64,000 nt of DNA from Polynucleobacter sp. 15G-AUS-farblos (lineage in GTDB: Bacteria > Pseudomonadota > Gammaproteobacteria > Burkholderiales > Burkholderiaceae). The notes beneath the pieces are model-generated. The model searched no databases. It saw only the letters and a program-made list of their open reading frames with translations, and was not told the DNA's origin. Below, piece after piece: positions 37,801 to 47,631 of this stretch. The DNA lies in contig NZ_JACVOM010000003.1 in assembly GCF_018882445.1 (NCBI RefSeq), positions 248,001-312,000 of the forward strand. The letters are read 5' to 3'. How positions within the stretch are numbered: the stretch's first letter is position 1; each line of letters opens with the position of its first letter. A program made the translations under genes and the position numbers.

Positions 37801-37932
37801 AATCGCATTTTGGGTTTGTGGGTACTGATTGACGGGCAAACTACCCACAGCCTTCAAACCAAACACTAAGACGAGTGCACTCACTACCAGCGAGAGCACT
37901 GGCCTACGAATGAATATGTCGGTCCAATTCAT
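34897..37932 (-). CDS. RND efflux transporter, inner-membrane permease (HAE1 family)
   Basis: 1011 residues with the twelve-span RND layout and two large periplasmic loops. FIRRPVLSLVVSALVLVFG is span 1; the proton relay pair Asp-Asp is in GLVVDDAIIVVENVDRHM (span 4); the second half repeats with PIVILVSVPLALFGALIF. It belongs to the MexK/MexI/MdtB-like HAE1 group of multidrug pumps; substrate range not predictable. It follows the adaptor gene by seven bases. Together with the adaptor and outer-membrane channel it makes a full tripartite pump. Confidence 0.95.
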   Translation of the reverse strand: MNWTDIFIRRPVLSLVVSALVLVFGLKAVGSLPVNQYPQTQNAIVTITTAYYGADPETIAGFITQPLEASIAQAQGIDYLSSASVSGLSTITATLKLNYDSNAALTQIQTQIGAVKNQLPPQAQQPVLTVQIGQSTAAMYMGFYSDEIPNNAITDYLLRVVKPKLDSVDGVQNAEITGGRKFALRAWLDREKMAGLGVGADDVYSAMSANNYLSAVGSTKGDMVAVDLVAGTDLHTLEEFRKLVVKKDGVNQVYLEQVATVTLGSEDYNTNVAFSGKKSVFIAIKVAPQANLLDVAQRVRDVVPDIQKQLPIGMTGKIVYDSTMFITSSIDEVVTTLLEALIIVTVVIYLFLGSYRAVAVPVIAMPLSLIGTFFLMQVLGYSINLLTLLALVLAIGLVVDDAIIVVENVDRHMKEGKSPLEASLIAARELGGPILAMTIVLIAVYIPIGFQGGLTGALFTEFAFTLASAVAVSGLIALTLSPMMCSRIFTEEQEASPFVQKIDRIFDKVHHSYQSTLRDLLSTWQVIIVMGAILLGGVAYLYATARAELAPTEDQGIVLMQASGPPNSTVNQMQTYADQIYQISSAEPEYEQMFQITSPTSSFGGVLLKDWNQRSRNATKFQEDMQQKWNTIAGARVAAFQFPALPGAQGLPVQVVITTTEPYDQLNEVSQAVLDKARRSGNFFFVDSDLKIDKPQDVLVIDREKVAALGMTQQQVGSALSAALGGGYVNYFSVSGRSYRVIPQVKQVDRLNPDQILDYYIRTPSGAMIQARTIASIKQRVVPQSINHFQQLNSATISGVSTPFISQADLLEYMRQTLKEVAPNGYSMDYAGPSRQFMAESGGFLVTMFFAILIVFLVLAAQFESFRDPIVILVSVPLALFGALIFINLGFTTLNVYTQVGLVTLMGLISKHGILIVEFANELQEAGRTKLDAIVEASSVRLRPILMTTAAMVLGVVPLVIASGAGAAGRQSMGIVIFTGLSIGTLFTLFVVPAMYLLLGADHHQKKFKQQ

Positions 37933-37939
37933 CTGCTAC

Positions 37940-39271
37940 TTATTCCTGTGGCTTCGGATTAGGTGAATTAGCAGGCTCAACCTTGTTGTTAATAATCAAT
38001 GGCGTGCCGTTCTTCAACTTTAGCTGACCACTAGTTACAACGGTTGCGCCCTCTTCCACGCCCTTCAAGATTGCCACCTGATCACCACGTGTGGCACCAG
38101 TAGTGACAAATACTTGCTGTGCCTCAAGAGTCTCTTTTCCTTGCTTATCCTTTTTACCCGTTGGCTTCGCTATAAAGACTGTCGAACCATATGGGTTATA
38201 AGTCACAGCAGTTTGCGGCAAAGTCAGCAACTTCACTTGATCACCCAACTTAATGTTGACGTTAGCAAACATACCAGGAAGAATTTTCTTATCTGGATTT
38301 GCTAATTGGGCTTCCACTTGAATATTGCGAGTATTGGTATCTACCTTGGGACTGACGGCGGTAATCTTGCCAGTAAAGCTAGCATCCTTAAATGCATCAG
38401 TAGTGACCTCCACTACTTGACCTACCTGAATCTGCTCTGCATTATTTTGCGGCAAATTAAAATCTACAAAAATAGGATCAAGGGTCTGTAATGTCAGCAG
38501 CTTATCGCCTGAATTTACGTACTGTCCTGGATTAATAGACACAATACCAACGCGCCCAGAGAAAGGTGCCTTCAGGTTTTTCTTGGCTACTAATGCAGTT
38601 TGCTGCTCCACCTGTGCCTGTTTTGATTTTGCATCTGCAGCACTGGTATCAAATACGTTTTTGCTAATAGCTTGAATTGCCAATTGCTGTCTATCCCGCT
38701 CATTAATCACCTTGGCCAGATCCGCTAATGCCTTTAATGAATTCAGCTGAGCAACATCTGATGTGTCATTTAACTTAATGAGTAAGTCACCCTCTTTGAC
38801 ATCTTGCCCAGACTTAATGGGCACAGATGCTACCAGGCCTGCTAATTCGGTACTGAGCTCAACTCCTCTAAATGCACGTACATTACCTACGCTAGTTAAT
38901 TTTGGCTGCCATTCAGAAGTAGCAATAACCATGGTAGAAACAGTTGCAGGCGGAAGACCCATGCCAGAAATGAAATGCTTAATCATGAATGTCTTCAGTT
39001 GATTAAACCCAAAGATCAGGCCCAAGAGCAGAAACACGCCGCATAACATGATGATCATTCGACGGGGCAAAGGCTCCATCGACATGAGCTTTTGATAGGC
39101 TTTAGTGTTACGCCACTTTTGACCCATGCGAGCCCAAAAGGCTTTTACTTTACCCCAGAGAGCAATTGCTTTATCGCGCAACTTCCAATCCTCGGCCTTC
39201 AGCTTTAGCCAGTTCCATATGGCCAATACTATAGAGATGAGCTTAGTTTTAATTTTTTCCAGAAGTTTCAT
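37940..39271 (-). CDS. RND efflux periplasmic adaptor (membrane fusion protein) with long N-terminal extension
   Basis: 443 residues. Residues 71-90 are the membrane anchor; from 105 on it is a normal HlyD/AcrA adaptor (VGNVRAFRGVELSTELAGLV, lipoyl halves, hairpin, FSGRVGIVSINPGQYV). Odd feature: about 70 residues before the anchor, predicted cytoplasmic, strongly helical and rich in Lys and Trp (Trp19, 21, 29, 39, 46, 53). The start at 39271 lies 22 bases inside the preceding channel gene and has only a weak ribosome-binding site; ATGs at codons 63 or 65 would give an ordinary adaptor. The extension keeps an open frame and biased composition, so I think it is real. Confidence 0.9.
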   Translation of the reverse strand: MKLLEKIKTKLISIVLAIWNWLKLKAEDWKLRDKAIALWGKVKAFWARMGQKWRNTKAYQKLMSMEPLPRRMIIMLCGVFLLLGLIFGFNQLKTFMIKHFISGMGLPPATVSTMVIATSEWQPKLTSVGNVRAFRGVELSTELAGLVASVPIKSGQDVKEGDLLIKLNDTSDVAQLNSLKALADLAKVINERDRQQLAIQAISKNVFDTSAADAKSKQAQVEQQTALVAKKNLKAPFSGRVGIVSINPGQYVNSGDKLLTLQTLDPIFVDFNLPQNNAEQIQVGQVVEVTTDAFKDASFTGKITAVSPKVDTNTRNIQVEAQLANPDKKILPGMFANVNIKLGDQVKLLTLPQTAVTYNPYGSTVFIAKPTGKKDKQGKETLEAQQVFVTTGATRGDQVAILKGVEEGATVVTSGQLKLKNGTPLIINNKVEPANSPNPKPQE

Positions 39272-40790
39272 TTTGATCTTTGTTCGCTATGTCTTTTGGT
39301 TGAAAGGCAGGGCCGCTACGATTCCACCAGCCGCCGCCCAATGCTGCAAATAGTGCTGCCGTATCAGAGAAACGGGTTGCTTGTGCTGAGACCGATTTCA
39401 CTTTAGCCAATTGGTATTGATTTTGGTAATAGAGTACCGCCAAATAACTTGTGGTACCCAGTTTGTATTGTTGCTGTACCAGATCTAAAGTTTCATAGGC
39501 ATAACGCTCTGCATCTGATGCTGCTTTTAATGCCTGCGAACCTGTCTCAAGCGCACGCAGCGCGTCAGCAACTTCTTGGAAGGCCTTCAACACAGTAGCC
39601 TGATACTGATATACCGCTTGTTCGTAATTTGCCATTGCCCCACGGCGCTGTGCAAGCAATTGACCGCCCTGAAATAAAGGCTGAAAGATCCCGCCTGCGA
39701 TTGACCATAAAGTTGCATTAGGGCCGAATAAGGCGCTACTGGTTAACGCTGCGGAACCGATAGCGCCAGTGATATTAAATTGAGGCAATAGATTGGCGGT
39801 TGCAACACCTACTAAAGCGTTCGTAGACTTTAATTGAGCCTCGGCCGCACGAACATCAGGACGTTGACGCACAAGGCTGGATGGCACAGAGAGAGGTAAT
39901 TTTTGCGGCAACTGCAAAGTGCTTAAATCGAACTTCGTAATGTTGGCATTGCTTGGTAATTCACCAGTTAACACAGCCAATTGATTTCTAGCAAAAGATA
40001 GATTTCTTTCGTAGTTAAACAAATCGACTTGTGAAGTCGAAACCAAGGTTCGCTGTGAAGTAACGTCTACTTTAGACACAGTACCAATCGTCAATTGCTG
40101 CTCGGTTAACTCAGCTAAGTTTGTCTGTGCCCTCAAAATTTCTTCTGTAGCTTGCATCTGGGCTCGCAAGGCAGCCTCACGAACTGCCCCCGTCACAACA
40201 TTTGCCGTCAACGAAAGATAAGCACCCTCTAGTTGAAACTGTGCAATCTCGGCTTGTGCTCTAGCGCTTTCTACTGCGCGACGCGCACCGCCAAAGACAT
40301 CTAGCTTATAAGTTACGTTTACAGAGGTGTTATACAAGTTATAGGTGTCAGAGCCATAAGGTAAGCCATAGATTCCTGCGGGCTGTAGCTGTCTACTGGC
40401 GGCGCCATTTAAACCGATTGCCGGAAAGTATTGGCCGCCAATTTGTGCATTGACATTTTCTTGGGCAGAACGTAATGCGGCATCAGCAGCTCCGAGAGTA
40501 GGATTTTGTTGGAGCGCCTTTTTAATCAGGACATCTAACTCAGGGGATTTATAAAGCTCCCACCATTGCGCCTCAATATCTGCACCCTCAACAAACTCTT
40601 GCTCGGTCCCGCCTGGTACGCCTGGTGCAGTTGTGAGTTTTTGAGTAAGCGGGGACTCTGTATATCGAGAGGTCTTGGGTGGATCGGGTTGCTTAAAATC
40701 CGGGCCTACCGCGCACGCAGACAAAAACCCTGCAGACAAGAGCAGAAGCAAATGCAGTCGTGACAGAAGGTGTGCTTTTGGAAAAAACAT
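39249..40790 (-). CDS. Outer-membrane efflux channel, NodT family lipoprotein
   Basis: 513 residues. Lipoprotein signal with lipobox LSAC at about residue 26, then AVGPDFKQP, the NodT/OprM hallmark; QWWELYKSPELDVLIKKAL and RPDVRAAEAQLKS are the repeated TolC-fold blocks. It forms the outer-membrane duct for the RND pump encoded downstream. First gene of the operon. The 130-base gap to glmS (40791-40920) should hold the promoter: on the minus strand TTGACT is followed after 18 bases by CATATT, and TATAAA lies a little further on; neither is certain. A short CTCTT-AAGAG stem precedes the start. Confidence 0.94.
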   Translation of the reverse strand: MFFPKAHLLSRLHLLLLLSAGFLSACAVGPDFKQPDPPKTSRYTESPLTQKLTTAPGVPGGTEQEFVEGADIEAQWWELYKSPELDVLIKKALQQNPTLGAADAALRSAQENVNAQIGGQYFPAIGLNGAASRQLQPAGIYGLPYGSDTYNLYNTSVNVTYKLDVFGGARRAVESARAQAEIAQFQLEGAYLSLTANVVTGAVREAALRAQMQATEEILRAQTNLAELTEQQLTIGTVSKVDVTSQRTLVSTSQVDLFNYERNLSFARNQLAVLTGELPSNANITKFDLSTLQLPQKLPLSVPSSLVRQRPDVRAAEAQLKSTNALVGVATANLLPQFNITGAIGSAALTSSALFGPNATLWSIAGGIFQPLFQGGQLLAQRRGAMANYEQAVYQYQATVLKAFQEVADALRALETGSQALKAASDAERYAYETLDLVQQQYKLGTTSYLAVLYYQNQYQLAKVKSVSAQATRFSDTAALFAALGGGWWNRSGPAFQPKDIANKDQNETSGKN

Positions 40791-40920
40791 GGCTTACAAC
40801 AAATATCCTCTTTTACAAGAGTTATTTGAACACAGATTTCAAATCACAACCCTCTAACACTCTGATTTTTATAGCTAAATATGTCCACAACTATCGACAA
40901 GAGTCAAGTCTGAGAAAAAA

Positions 40921-42753
40921 TTATTCGACAGTAACGCTCTTAGCTAAATTTCTAGGCTTATCCACATCAGTACCCCGTGCGCAAGCGGTGTGATAGGCCA
41001 AGAGCTGCAAAGGGACTACATGCAAAATCGGCGAGAGCTTGCCATAGTGCTCTGGAAGACGAATCACATTGATGCCGTCGCTATTCACAATCTCAGTATC
41101 GTGGTCAGCGAATACATATAACTTGCCACCTCGAGCTTTGACTTCCTGCATATTGGACTTGAGCTTTTCCAATAGATCATCTTTGGGAGCAACCGTTACT
41201 ACCGGCATTTTGTCGGTTACCAGCGCCAAAGGACCATGCTTTAGTTCGCCTGCAGGATAAGCCTCTGCATGAATATATGAAATCTCTTTTAATTTCAGGG
41301 CGCCCTCTAAGGCAATTGGGTAATGTAGGCCGCGACCTAAAAATAAGGCATTCTCACATTTCGCAAACGCTTCACTCCAGGCAATAATTTGTGGCTCAAG
41401 TGCCAGCACCGCATGGATGGCTTTAGGTAGGTGACGCAATTCGCGTAGTAATTCTTTTTCATTTTCAGGCGAAATTTTGCCTGCACGCTTTGCTAATGAA
41501 ACCGCTAATAGATAGAGTGCAAGTAATTGAGTGGTAAATGCTTTTGTAGATGCCACTCCGATCTCTGCACCAGCTTTAGTTAAAAAATGCCAATCGGTTT
41601 CTCGCACCATTGCGCTACTGGCAACATTGCAAATTGCCAAAGTGTAGCGGTGGCCTAAGGCTTTAGCGTGACGCAATGCAGCTAAGGTATCAGCGGTTTC
41701 ACCTGACTGTGACACTACCACAATAAGAGTTTTAGGATTTGGCACGGTAGTGCGATAGCGATATTCGCTGGCAATCTCTACCTGCGTTGGAATACCTGCA
41801 ATATCTTCTAACCAATATTTAGCAACACAAGCAGAGTAATAACTAGTTCCGCAAGCCAAGATCAAAATTTGATCAAAGCCTTTCCAATCTTCAGGATTAG
41901 CTTCAAACAATTGAGGACCAAAGGAAGCAATATTCGCTAGAGTGTCGCCAATTGCTCGGGGCTGCTCAAAAATCTCTTTTTGCATGTAATGCTGGTATGG
42001 GCCAAGATCAACCGAGTCTGCTTGGGCTGGCATTGCCTTACGATCACGCTGAACGGCATTACCGCCTTGATCAATAATCTGTACGCTATCGGCCTGCAAG
42101 ATAGCTACATCGCCTTCTTCCAAATACATCATTTCCTGGGCGCGGCCGGCCAATGCAAGGGCATCGGAAGCCAGAAAGTTTTCATGGTCTCCCAGCGCTA
42201 CTACCAATGGAGATCCAACCCGTGCACCAACCAATACCTTAGGACTATCTTGAGCAATGACACCAATAGCATAGGCCCCGTGTAATTGTGGCAATACAGA
42301 ACGCACCGCAGCTGGTAAATCTTTTTGTGATTGAGCAATATACGCTTGATGAATTAAATGCGCGATGACTTCTGTATCAGTCTCGGAAGTAAATACATAT
42401 CCGGCTGCCTTTAAATCTGTACGAAGCGTTTCATAATTCTCAATAATGCCGTTATGTACTACAGCGATTAATCCATTAGAAACATGTGGATGAGCATTTT
42501 GTGTGTCAGGCTTACCGTGTGTAGCCCAGCGGGTATGCGCAATACCTAAGGTGCCATGAAAGTCTTTGCCCTGCTCAGCCAATTCAGAAACACGTGCTGT
42601 AGTGCGGGCTCTTTCAATGGGGTGCGCAGAATCATCGCTATTGATTACGGCAAATCCACAAGAATCATAACCTCGGTATTCTAGGCGGCGTAAGCCTTCT
42701 ACCAAAACGCCCACAATATTTTGATGTGATGCTGCGCCAACAATACCGCACAT
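40921..42753 (-). CDS. glmS: Glutamine-fructose-6-phosphate aminotransferase
   Basis: 610 residues. Cys2 (after Met1) is the glutaminase nucleophile in MCGIVGA; two SIS sugar-isomerase domains follow ([32 protein letters not shown]), and the protein ends KSVTVE as usual. It makes glucosamine-6-phosphate, the first step to UDP-GlcNAc for peptidoglycan and LPS. Its ATG overlaps the glmU stop (TAATG), so translation is coupled. No ribozyme is expected or seen; control by GlmZ-type sRNA cannot be judged here. Confidence 0.97.
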   Translation of the reverse strand: MCGIVGAASHQNIVGVLVEGLRRLEYRGYDSCGFAVINSDDSAHPIERARTTARVSELAEQGKDFHGTLGIAHTRWATHGKPDTQNAHPHVSNGLIAVVHNGIIENYETLRTDLKAAGYVFTSETDTEVIAHLIHQAYIAQSQKDLPAAVRSVLPQLHGAYAIGVIAQDSPKVLVGARVGSPLVVALGDHENFLASDALALAGRAQEMMYLEEGDVAILQADSVQIIDQGGNAVQRDRKAMPAQADSVDLGPYQHYMQKEIFEQPRAIGDTLANIASFGPQLFEANPEDWKGFDQILILACGTSYYSACVAKYWLEDIAGIPTQVEIASEYRYRTTVPNPKTLIVVVSQSGETADTLAALRHAKALGHRYTLAICNVASSAMVRETDWHFLTKAGAEIGVASTKAFTTQLLALYLLAVSLAKRAGKISPENEKELLRELRHLPKAIHAVLALEPQIIAWSEAFAKCENALFLGRGLHYPIALEGALKLKEISYIHAEAYPAGELKHGPLALVTDKMPVVTVAPKDDLLEKLKSNMQEVKARGGKLYVFADHDTEIVNSDGINVIRLPEHYGKLSPILHVVPLQLLAYHTACARGTDVDKPRNLAKSVTVE

Positions 42754-44240
42754 TATTTTTTACCCTTACTTGATTTTGATGCGGACTTCTTTGCGCTTAC
42801 TTTTTTAACAATGGCCTTTTTGGCTAAAGGCATTTTCTCAACCTTGACAGGACGTTTCCAAGGCAAGGAAATTTGTTTAGCTCTAGAAATAGTCAGTTGA
42901 TTTGCAGGTGCATCTTTAGTAAGGGTAGTACCAGCGCCTAGAGTGGCGCCACGCCCTACACGAACAGGCGCAACTAATTGCGTATCCGATCCAATAAACA
43001 CGTCGTCTTCAATAATCGTTTTATGTTTATTAACGCCGTCATAGTTACAAGTAATTGTTCCAGCACCAATATTGACTCTAGAACCCACGATAGAGTCACC
43101 AACATAAGCTAAATGATTCGCTTTGCTATTAGATGCAATTTTGCTGTTCTTAACTTCAACAAAGTTGCCAATGTGAACATCATTTGCCAAGTCTGCACCA
43201 GGGCGTAAACGAGCATAAGGTCCGATGACCGATTGATTGCCCACTTTAGCGCCATCTATATGGCTATACGCCTGAATGGCTACTGCCTTACCAATCACGC
43301 TATTACGTATCACGCAATATGGGCCGACCTTTGTGCCACTAGCTAAGGTAACCGCTCCCTCAAATACACAACCTACATCAATAAATACATCTGTGCCACA
43401 CTCAAGAGTGCCACGCACATCAATACGTGCAGGATCAGCAAGCGATATGCCTGCATCCATTAATTGATTGGCAATATTGAGTTGATGGACTCGCTCAAGT
43501 GCTGCCAACTGATCACGACTATTGACGCCGACAGTTTCAAACTCATGATCTGCTTGTGTAGTGCGAATGGGCACGCCGTCTTTTACAGCCATCGCAATCA
43601 CATCAGTTAAGTAATACTCGCCTTGAGCATTGCTAGAGCGTAATGATTTCAACCATTTCTTCAAAGAATTGGTTGGAAGCACCATGATGCCGGTATTAAT
43701 TTCTTTAATTGCTTTTTGAGAAGGCGTTGCATCCTTCTCTTCCACAATCTCTTGAACCGAACCTTCAGCATCACGGACGATGCGGCCATACCCCGTTGGG
43801 TTAGCGAGGTTTTGAGTGAGGAGCGCCAAAGCACAATCTTTACCACGCACACCATCAGCCAGCTTTTCTAACTTACTCAATGTTTTTTTACTGATCAGAG
43901 GCACATCTCCGTAAAGAACCAAGGTTGGCTCTTGCACGTCTAATTTAGAAAGGGCTTGCAATAATGCATGTCCTGTACCCTTTTGCTCAGCTTGAAGCGC
44001 AGTACTGACTTTTTCAAATGCGGAATCTTCTTTACTGACATCGGCTAAAAATGTTTTGACCTCAGCAGCACCATGACCCACCACAACGATGGGGCCGTTT
44101 TTAGTTGCCTTGCCCTGCAACGCCAATGCTGTTCCAAGAACATGCTGAAGAAGGGGCTTTCCTGCTAATGTTTGCAGGACCTTGGGCAGGGCGGACTTCA
44201 TCCGCTTTCCTTGCCCCGCAGCCAATATGACGATATTCAT
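42753..44240 (-). CDS. glmU: Bifunctional UDP-GlcNAc pyrophosphorylase / GlcN-1-P acetyltransferase
   Basis: 495 residues. N-terminal uridyltransferase ([17 protein letters not shown]) and C-terminal left-handed beta-helix acetyltransferase ([24 protein letters not shown] split at the active His; [11 protein letters not shown]). It makes UDP-GlcNAc from GlcN-1-P. It is about 35-40 residues longer than E. coli GlmU: the extra C-terminus is very Lys/Ser-rich ([12 protein letters not shown]). ttcA lies upstream with an ATGA overlap and glmS downstream with TAATG. Confidence 0.96.
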   Translation of the reverse strand: MNIVILAAGQGKRMKSALPKVLQTLAGKPLLQHVLGTALALQGKATKNGPIVVVGHGAAEVKTFLADVSKEDSAFEKVSTALQAEQKGTGHALLQALSKLDVQEPTLVLYGDVPLISKKTLSKLEKLADGVRGKDCALALLTQNLANPTGYGRIVRDAEGSVQEIVEEKDATPSQKAIKEINTGIMVLPTNSLKKWLKSLRSSNAQGEYYLTDVIAMAVKDGVPIRTTQADHEFETVGVNSRDQLAALERVHQLNIANQLMDAGISLADPARIDVRGTLECGTDVFIDVGCVFEGAVTLASGTKVGPYCVIRNSVIGKAVAIQAYSHIDGAKVGNQSVIGPYARLRPGADLANDVHIGNFVEVKNSKIASNSKANHLAYVGDSIVGSRVNIGAGTITCNYDGVNKHKTIIEDDVFIGSDTQLVAPVRVGRGATLGAGTTLTKDAPANQLTISRAKQISLPWKRPVKVEKMPLAKKAIVKKVSAKKSASKSSKGKK

Positions 44241-45145
44241 AAAGGGGGATTATAAGTCCCCTGAATCAGGGTTCCACACGACAGTTCGTCTAATTCAGCC
44301 TCGTCAATTGCCTTATCGCCACTGGATCTAGCGGCTATCCCAGACAACTGTGTAGAAATCTCTAAATTTTGGAAATCAAATGCTTCGCCATCCATCAAAT
44401 GTGAGGGAACGATGTGATGCATGGATCTAAAGAGATTTTCAACGCGTCCAGGATGCTTCTTTTCCCAATCGCGCAGCATTTCCTTCATAACCTGACGCTG
44501 CAAATTTGGCTGACTGCCACAAAGATCACAAGGAATGATCGGGAAATTCATATCAGCTGCATAACGCTCCAATAATTTTTCTGGAACATAAGCTAGTGGT
44601 CGAATCACAATGTGCTTACCATCATCAGAGCGCAACTTAGGCGGCATTCCTTTGAGCTTGCCGGCATAAAACATGTTGAGCATAAGTGTTTCAAGAATAT
44701 CGTCGCGATGATGGCCCAAGGCAATTTTTGTCGCACCCAACTCATCAGCTACTCGGTACAAAATTCCTCGACGTAAGCGTGAACATAATCCACAAGTAGT
44801 TTTACCTTCCGGGATAACGCGCTTGACAATGCTATAGGTATCCTGCTCTTCAATGTGATATTGCACGCCCAAATTCTTTAAGTAGTTCGGGAGAATTTCT
44901 GCGGGAAAATTCGGCTGCTTTTGATCTAGATTGACTGCTACGATTTCAAAGTTGATTGGCGCACGTTCACGCAACTTTAAGAGAATGTCGAGCATGGCGT
45001 AACTGTCTTTGCCGCCAGAAACACAAACCATGACTTTATCGCCATCTTCAATCATGCCAAAGTCACCGATAGCTTGACCCACTAAGCGACAGAGTTTTTT
45101 CTCAAGCTTGTTTTCCTCGAAAATGACTTTACGAATATCGCCCAT
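44237..45145 (-). CDS. ttcA: tRNA 2-thiocytidine biosynthesis protein
   Basis: 302 residues. PP-loop SGGKDS at 43-48, the CxxC pair Cys118/Cys121 (CGLC) and a third Cys in CDLCGSQ bind the [4Fe-4S] cluster used for thiolation of C32 in some tRNAs. Its place upstream of glmU with an ATGA overlap makes a ttcA-glmU-glmS operon. Confidence 0.95.
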   Translation of the reverse strand: MGDIRKVIFEENKLEKKLCRLVGQAIGDFGMIEDGDKVMVCVSGGKDSYAMLDILLKLRERAPINFEIVAVNLDQKQPNFPAEILPNYLKNLGVQYHIEEQDTYSIVKRVIPEGKTTCGLCSRLRRGILYRVADELGATKIALGHHRDDILETLMLNMFYAGKLKGMPPKLRSDDGKHIVIRPLAYVPEKLLERYAADMNFPIIPCDLCGSQPNLQRQVMKEMLRDWEKKHPGRVENLFRSMHHIVPSHLMDGEAFDFQNLEISTQLSGIAARSSGDKAIDEAELDELSCGTLIQGTYNPPL

Positions 45146-45169
45146 GATTAGTAAGTTCTTTACTTTGAA

Positions 45170-45565
45170 TTAAGCTTGCTTGATACGAAATACTTCGACG
45201 CCAACGGATTGACAATCAGGGTACACATCTGGCTTGGCCGTACTAACGCATGCAGCCAATACCTTAGGGTGCGCCAACATGGCCGCAACGATGTCATCAC
45301 AGAATGTTTCTTGTAAATGAATATGTCCCTGAGATGCCCGTGCCTTAATGGTTTCACGCATGAAATCATAATCTACCACTTCATGAAGCTGATCATTTGA
45401 TGGGGTGTTCATCGATAAGGGAATATAAAGATCTACATTCAAAATAACCCGTTGCTCGGCTTTCTTTTCAAAATCATGAACACCAATATTGATATATATC
45501 TCGTAGTTCCGCAAAAAAAGCCGACGGCAATCTGCAAGGGCAGGGTGGGAAATAATCGCGCGCAT
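45170..45565 (-). CDS. folB: Dihydroneopterin aldolase
   Basis: 131 residues. FLRNYEIYINIGVHDFEKKAEQRV is split by the FolB active-site Glu; VVDYDFMRETI and QETFCDDIVAAML (catalytic Glu/Lys area) complete the family pattern. It converts dihydroneopterin to hydroxymethyl-dihydropterin in folate synthesis. It directly follows the FolM-like reductase gene (21 bases), supporting a pterin role for both. Confidence 0.92.
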   Translation of the reverse strand: MRAIISHPALADCRRLFLRNYEIYINIGVHDFEKKAEQRVILNVDLYIPLSMNTPSNDQLHEVVDYDFMRETIKARASQGHIHLQETFCDDIVAAMLAHPKVLAACVSTAKPDVYPDCQSVGVEVFRIKQA

Positions 45566-45586
45566 GATTTGTTCTCTTTATTGTTT

Positions 45587-46414
45587 TTATGAATTGGTTT
45601 TAAACATCACATCACGTGTCGAAGGTAAAAGATGTTGCCCACCATCGACGTACAAAGTTGTACCAGTAATGGCATTTGCTTCTGCTAAAAAGACGGCTGC
45701 TTTAGCTACATCCAAAGGAGTAGAAGATTTATTCAGCGGTGTCATTTGATGGGCTTTTGTAAAGCCTTCAACTGTTTGATCGCCAGACAGTAATGAAATT
45801 CCAGGGGCTAAACCCACTACGCGTAGGTGAGGCGCAAAATCTAGCGCCAACACTTCAACAGAAGTTAATAAAGCTGCTTTCGATAGGGTGTAAGACAAAT
45901 AATCTGGGTTGAGATTAATTAATTTTTGATCCAACAATTGAATCACCGATGGCAATATCACCTCTCCTTGCTCATCTAATTTTTTTGGTTTGCTTTTTTG
46001 ATAGTGAAACATCAATTGAGAAAGCAAAATGGGGGCCGTCAAATTAACCTGCATATGGTCTTGCAGCATCTTGCTGCTTAAAGGGTTTGCAGAATTTGCG
46101 CGGTCATATTCAAAAATCGATGCGCTATTGACTAGGCAATGTAAATCTGGGAATCGCTGACTTACTGCGTTGAAAAGGTCTTTCACGGCAGATTCTTGAG
46201 AGAGGTCTGCCTGAAAGGCTTGCGCCTGGCATCCCAGATTCTGAATTTGGGTCACAGTTTCGCTGGCCTCAGACTCAGATCGCCCATAATGAACTGCCAC
46301 ATCCCAGCCCTGACGTGCAAATTGCATGGCAATTTCTCGACCAAGCCGCTTTGCGGCACCAGTCACTAAAACGGCCTTGTTTTGCGGGGATGGAGGTGTC
46401 GAACTGGGGTTCAA
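45587..46414 (-). CDS. folM: SDR-family oxidoreductase, probable FolM (dihydromonapterin/dihydrofolate reductase-like)
   Basis: 275 residues from TTG 46414. Cofactor loop VTGAAKRLGREIAMQFARQG with the Arg after the loop, and YTLSKAALL (Tyr/Lys pair); GRSESEA suggests NADP. Neighbouring folB and the AAKRLG motif fit FolM, which in E. coli reduces dihydromonapterin. The Ser of the SDR triad is less obvious (VNSASIF area is normal). No ATG near the N-terminus, so a TTG start is needed. Divergent from midA by 25 bases. Confidence 0.75.
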   Translation of the reverse strand: MNPSSTPPSPQNKAVLVTGAAKRLGREIAMQFARQGWDVAVHYGRSESEASETVTQIQNLGCQAQAFQADLSQESAVKDLFNAVSQRFPDLHCLVNSASIFEYDRANSANPLSSKMLQDHMQVNLTAPILLSQLMFHYQKSKPKKLDEQGEVILPSVIQLLDQKLINLNPDYLSYTLSKAALLTSVEVLALDFAPHLRVVGLAPGISLLSGDQTVEGFTKAHQMTPLNKSSTPLDVAKAAVFLAEANAITGTTLYVDGGQHLLPSTRDVMFKTNS

Positions 46415-46439
46415 TTAAATTCTCTTAGACTAGCGAGCT

Positions 46440-47627
46440 ATGGATATTACCTTGACCAGCCTTGAAACGGAGCATAGCAAGCTTCTAAGCGCCAAAATAG
46501 CTGCCCAAATCGCCTCTGAGGGCGGTTGGATGTCTTTTTCTCGCTATATGGAGATGGCGCTATATGAGCCTGGTTTTGGGTACTACAGTGCGGGAGCCCA
46601 TAAATTAGGGGCTGGGGGCGATTTCACAACAGCCCCTGAGTTGAGCCCCCTCTTTGGAGCGGCCATCTGCTCAACGCTGCTGCCAGTTCTGGAGGGGCTC
46701 AAGGAAAAGGGATTGCCAGCCCAAATTTTAGAGTTTGGAGCCGGCTCCGGAAAGCTAGCCCAATCCATCTTGACCCGCTTGCAAGATCTGGGTTTTTCTT
46801 TGGATCGCTACGACATTATTGAAATATCACCTGATTTAGCCCAAAGACAAAAAGCACTCTTAACCAGCACTCTGAATAATTCAAAATCTTCCACCCAATG
46901 TAATTGGTTAAGCGCCTTACCCGAAGACTACAAAGGCATCGTCCTGGCGAATGAAGTCATTGATGCTATCCCCTGCGATACCATCATTTATCAAAATGGA
47001 TTTTGGTATTGGTACGGCGTTACTGTAAACGATGAAAAATTTTCATGGAAAGCAGGTAAGCCTGTAGAGCAACATTTACTTCCAGAAAATTTATTGCTTG
47101 AACATTTTTCTGAAGGCTATGTCACTGAACTGCATATACCCGCACATTCTTGGATGCGCCAAGTTGCCCAGCATCTTAATACTGGCTTGTTTCTAACGCT
47201 TGACTATGGCTTTCCAGAGGGTGAGTATTACCATCCTCAACGATTAGAGGGAACGCTGATGGCACACCATCGCCATCATGCTATTCAAGATCCTTTTTAC
47301 CTACCGGGTCTTTGTGACTTAACGACCCACGTAGAGTGGTCTCAAATTGCTCGCTGTGCTCTTGAAGAAAATGCCGATGATGTGTATTTAACAAATCAAG
47401 CAGCCTATTTGCTGGATGCAGGCATTGGAGAAATTGCGCTCGAGTTAGGTGACCCAGGAAATCCAGAAGTCTTCTTGCCTATTTCAAATGCATTACAAAA
47501 ATTATTATCAGAAGCAGAAATGGGCGAACTCTTTAAGGTGTTTGCCTTTTCAAAAAATCTAGATGCCTTACTGCCAGGCTATCAGCTTGAAGATCTACCC
47601 GGCCTGCGTGGCAGAAATAGACTCTAA
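46440..47627 (+). CDS. SAM-dependent methyltransferase, MidA/NDUFAF7 family
   Basis: 395 residues. MSFSRYMEMALYEPGFGYYS and GGDFTTAPELSPLFG are the DUF185 hallmarks; ILEFGAGSGKLA is the SAM site. Mitochondrial NDUFAF7 methylates an arginine of complex I subunit NDUFS2; the bacterial role is probably similar but unproven. An NDUFA9-like gene lies 1.1 kb away, also complex-I related. Confidence 0.92.
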   Translation: MDITLTSLETEHSKLLSAKIAAQIASEGGWMSFSRYMEMALYEPGFGYYSAGAHKLGAGGDFTTAPELSPLFGAAICSTLLPVLEGLKEKGLPAQILEFGAGSGKLAQSILTRLQDLGFSLDRYDIIEISPDLAQRQKALLTSTLNNSKSSTQCNWLSALPEDYKGIVLANEVIDAIPCDTIIYQNGFWYWYGVTVNDEKFSWKAGKPVEQHLLPENLLLEHFSEGYVTELHIPAHSWMRQVAQHLNTGLFLTLDYGFPEGEYYHPQRLEGTLMAHHRHHAIQDPFYLPGLCDLTTHVEWSQIARCALEENADDVYLTNQAAYLLDAGIGEIALELGDPGNPEVFLPISNALQKLLSEAEMGELFKVFAFSKNLDALLPGYQLEDLPGLRGRNRL

Positions 47628-47631
47628 CTAT

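Noticed and set aside
40791-40920. Rho-independent terminator or promoter pair between glmS and the RND operon
   Set aside because: No GC-rich stem with U tract was found; -35/-10 matches are weak and are mentioned only in the channel gene entry.
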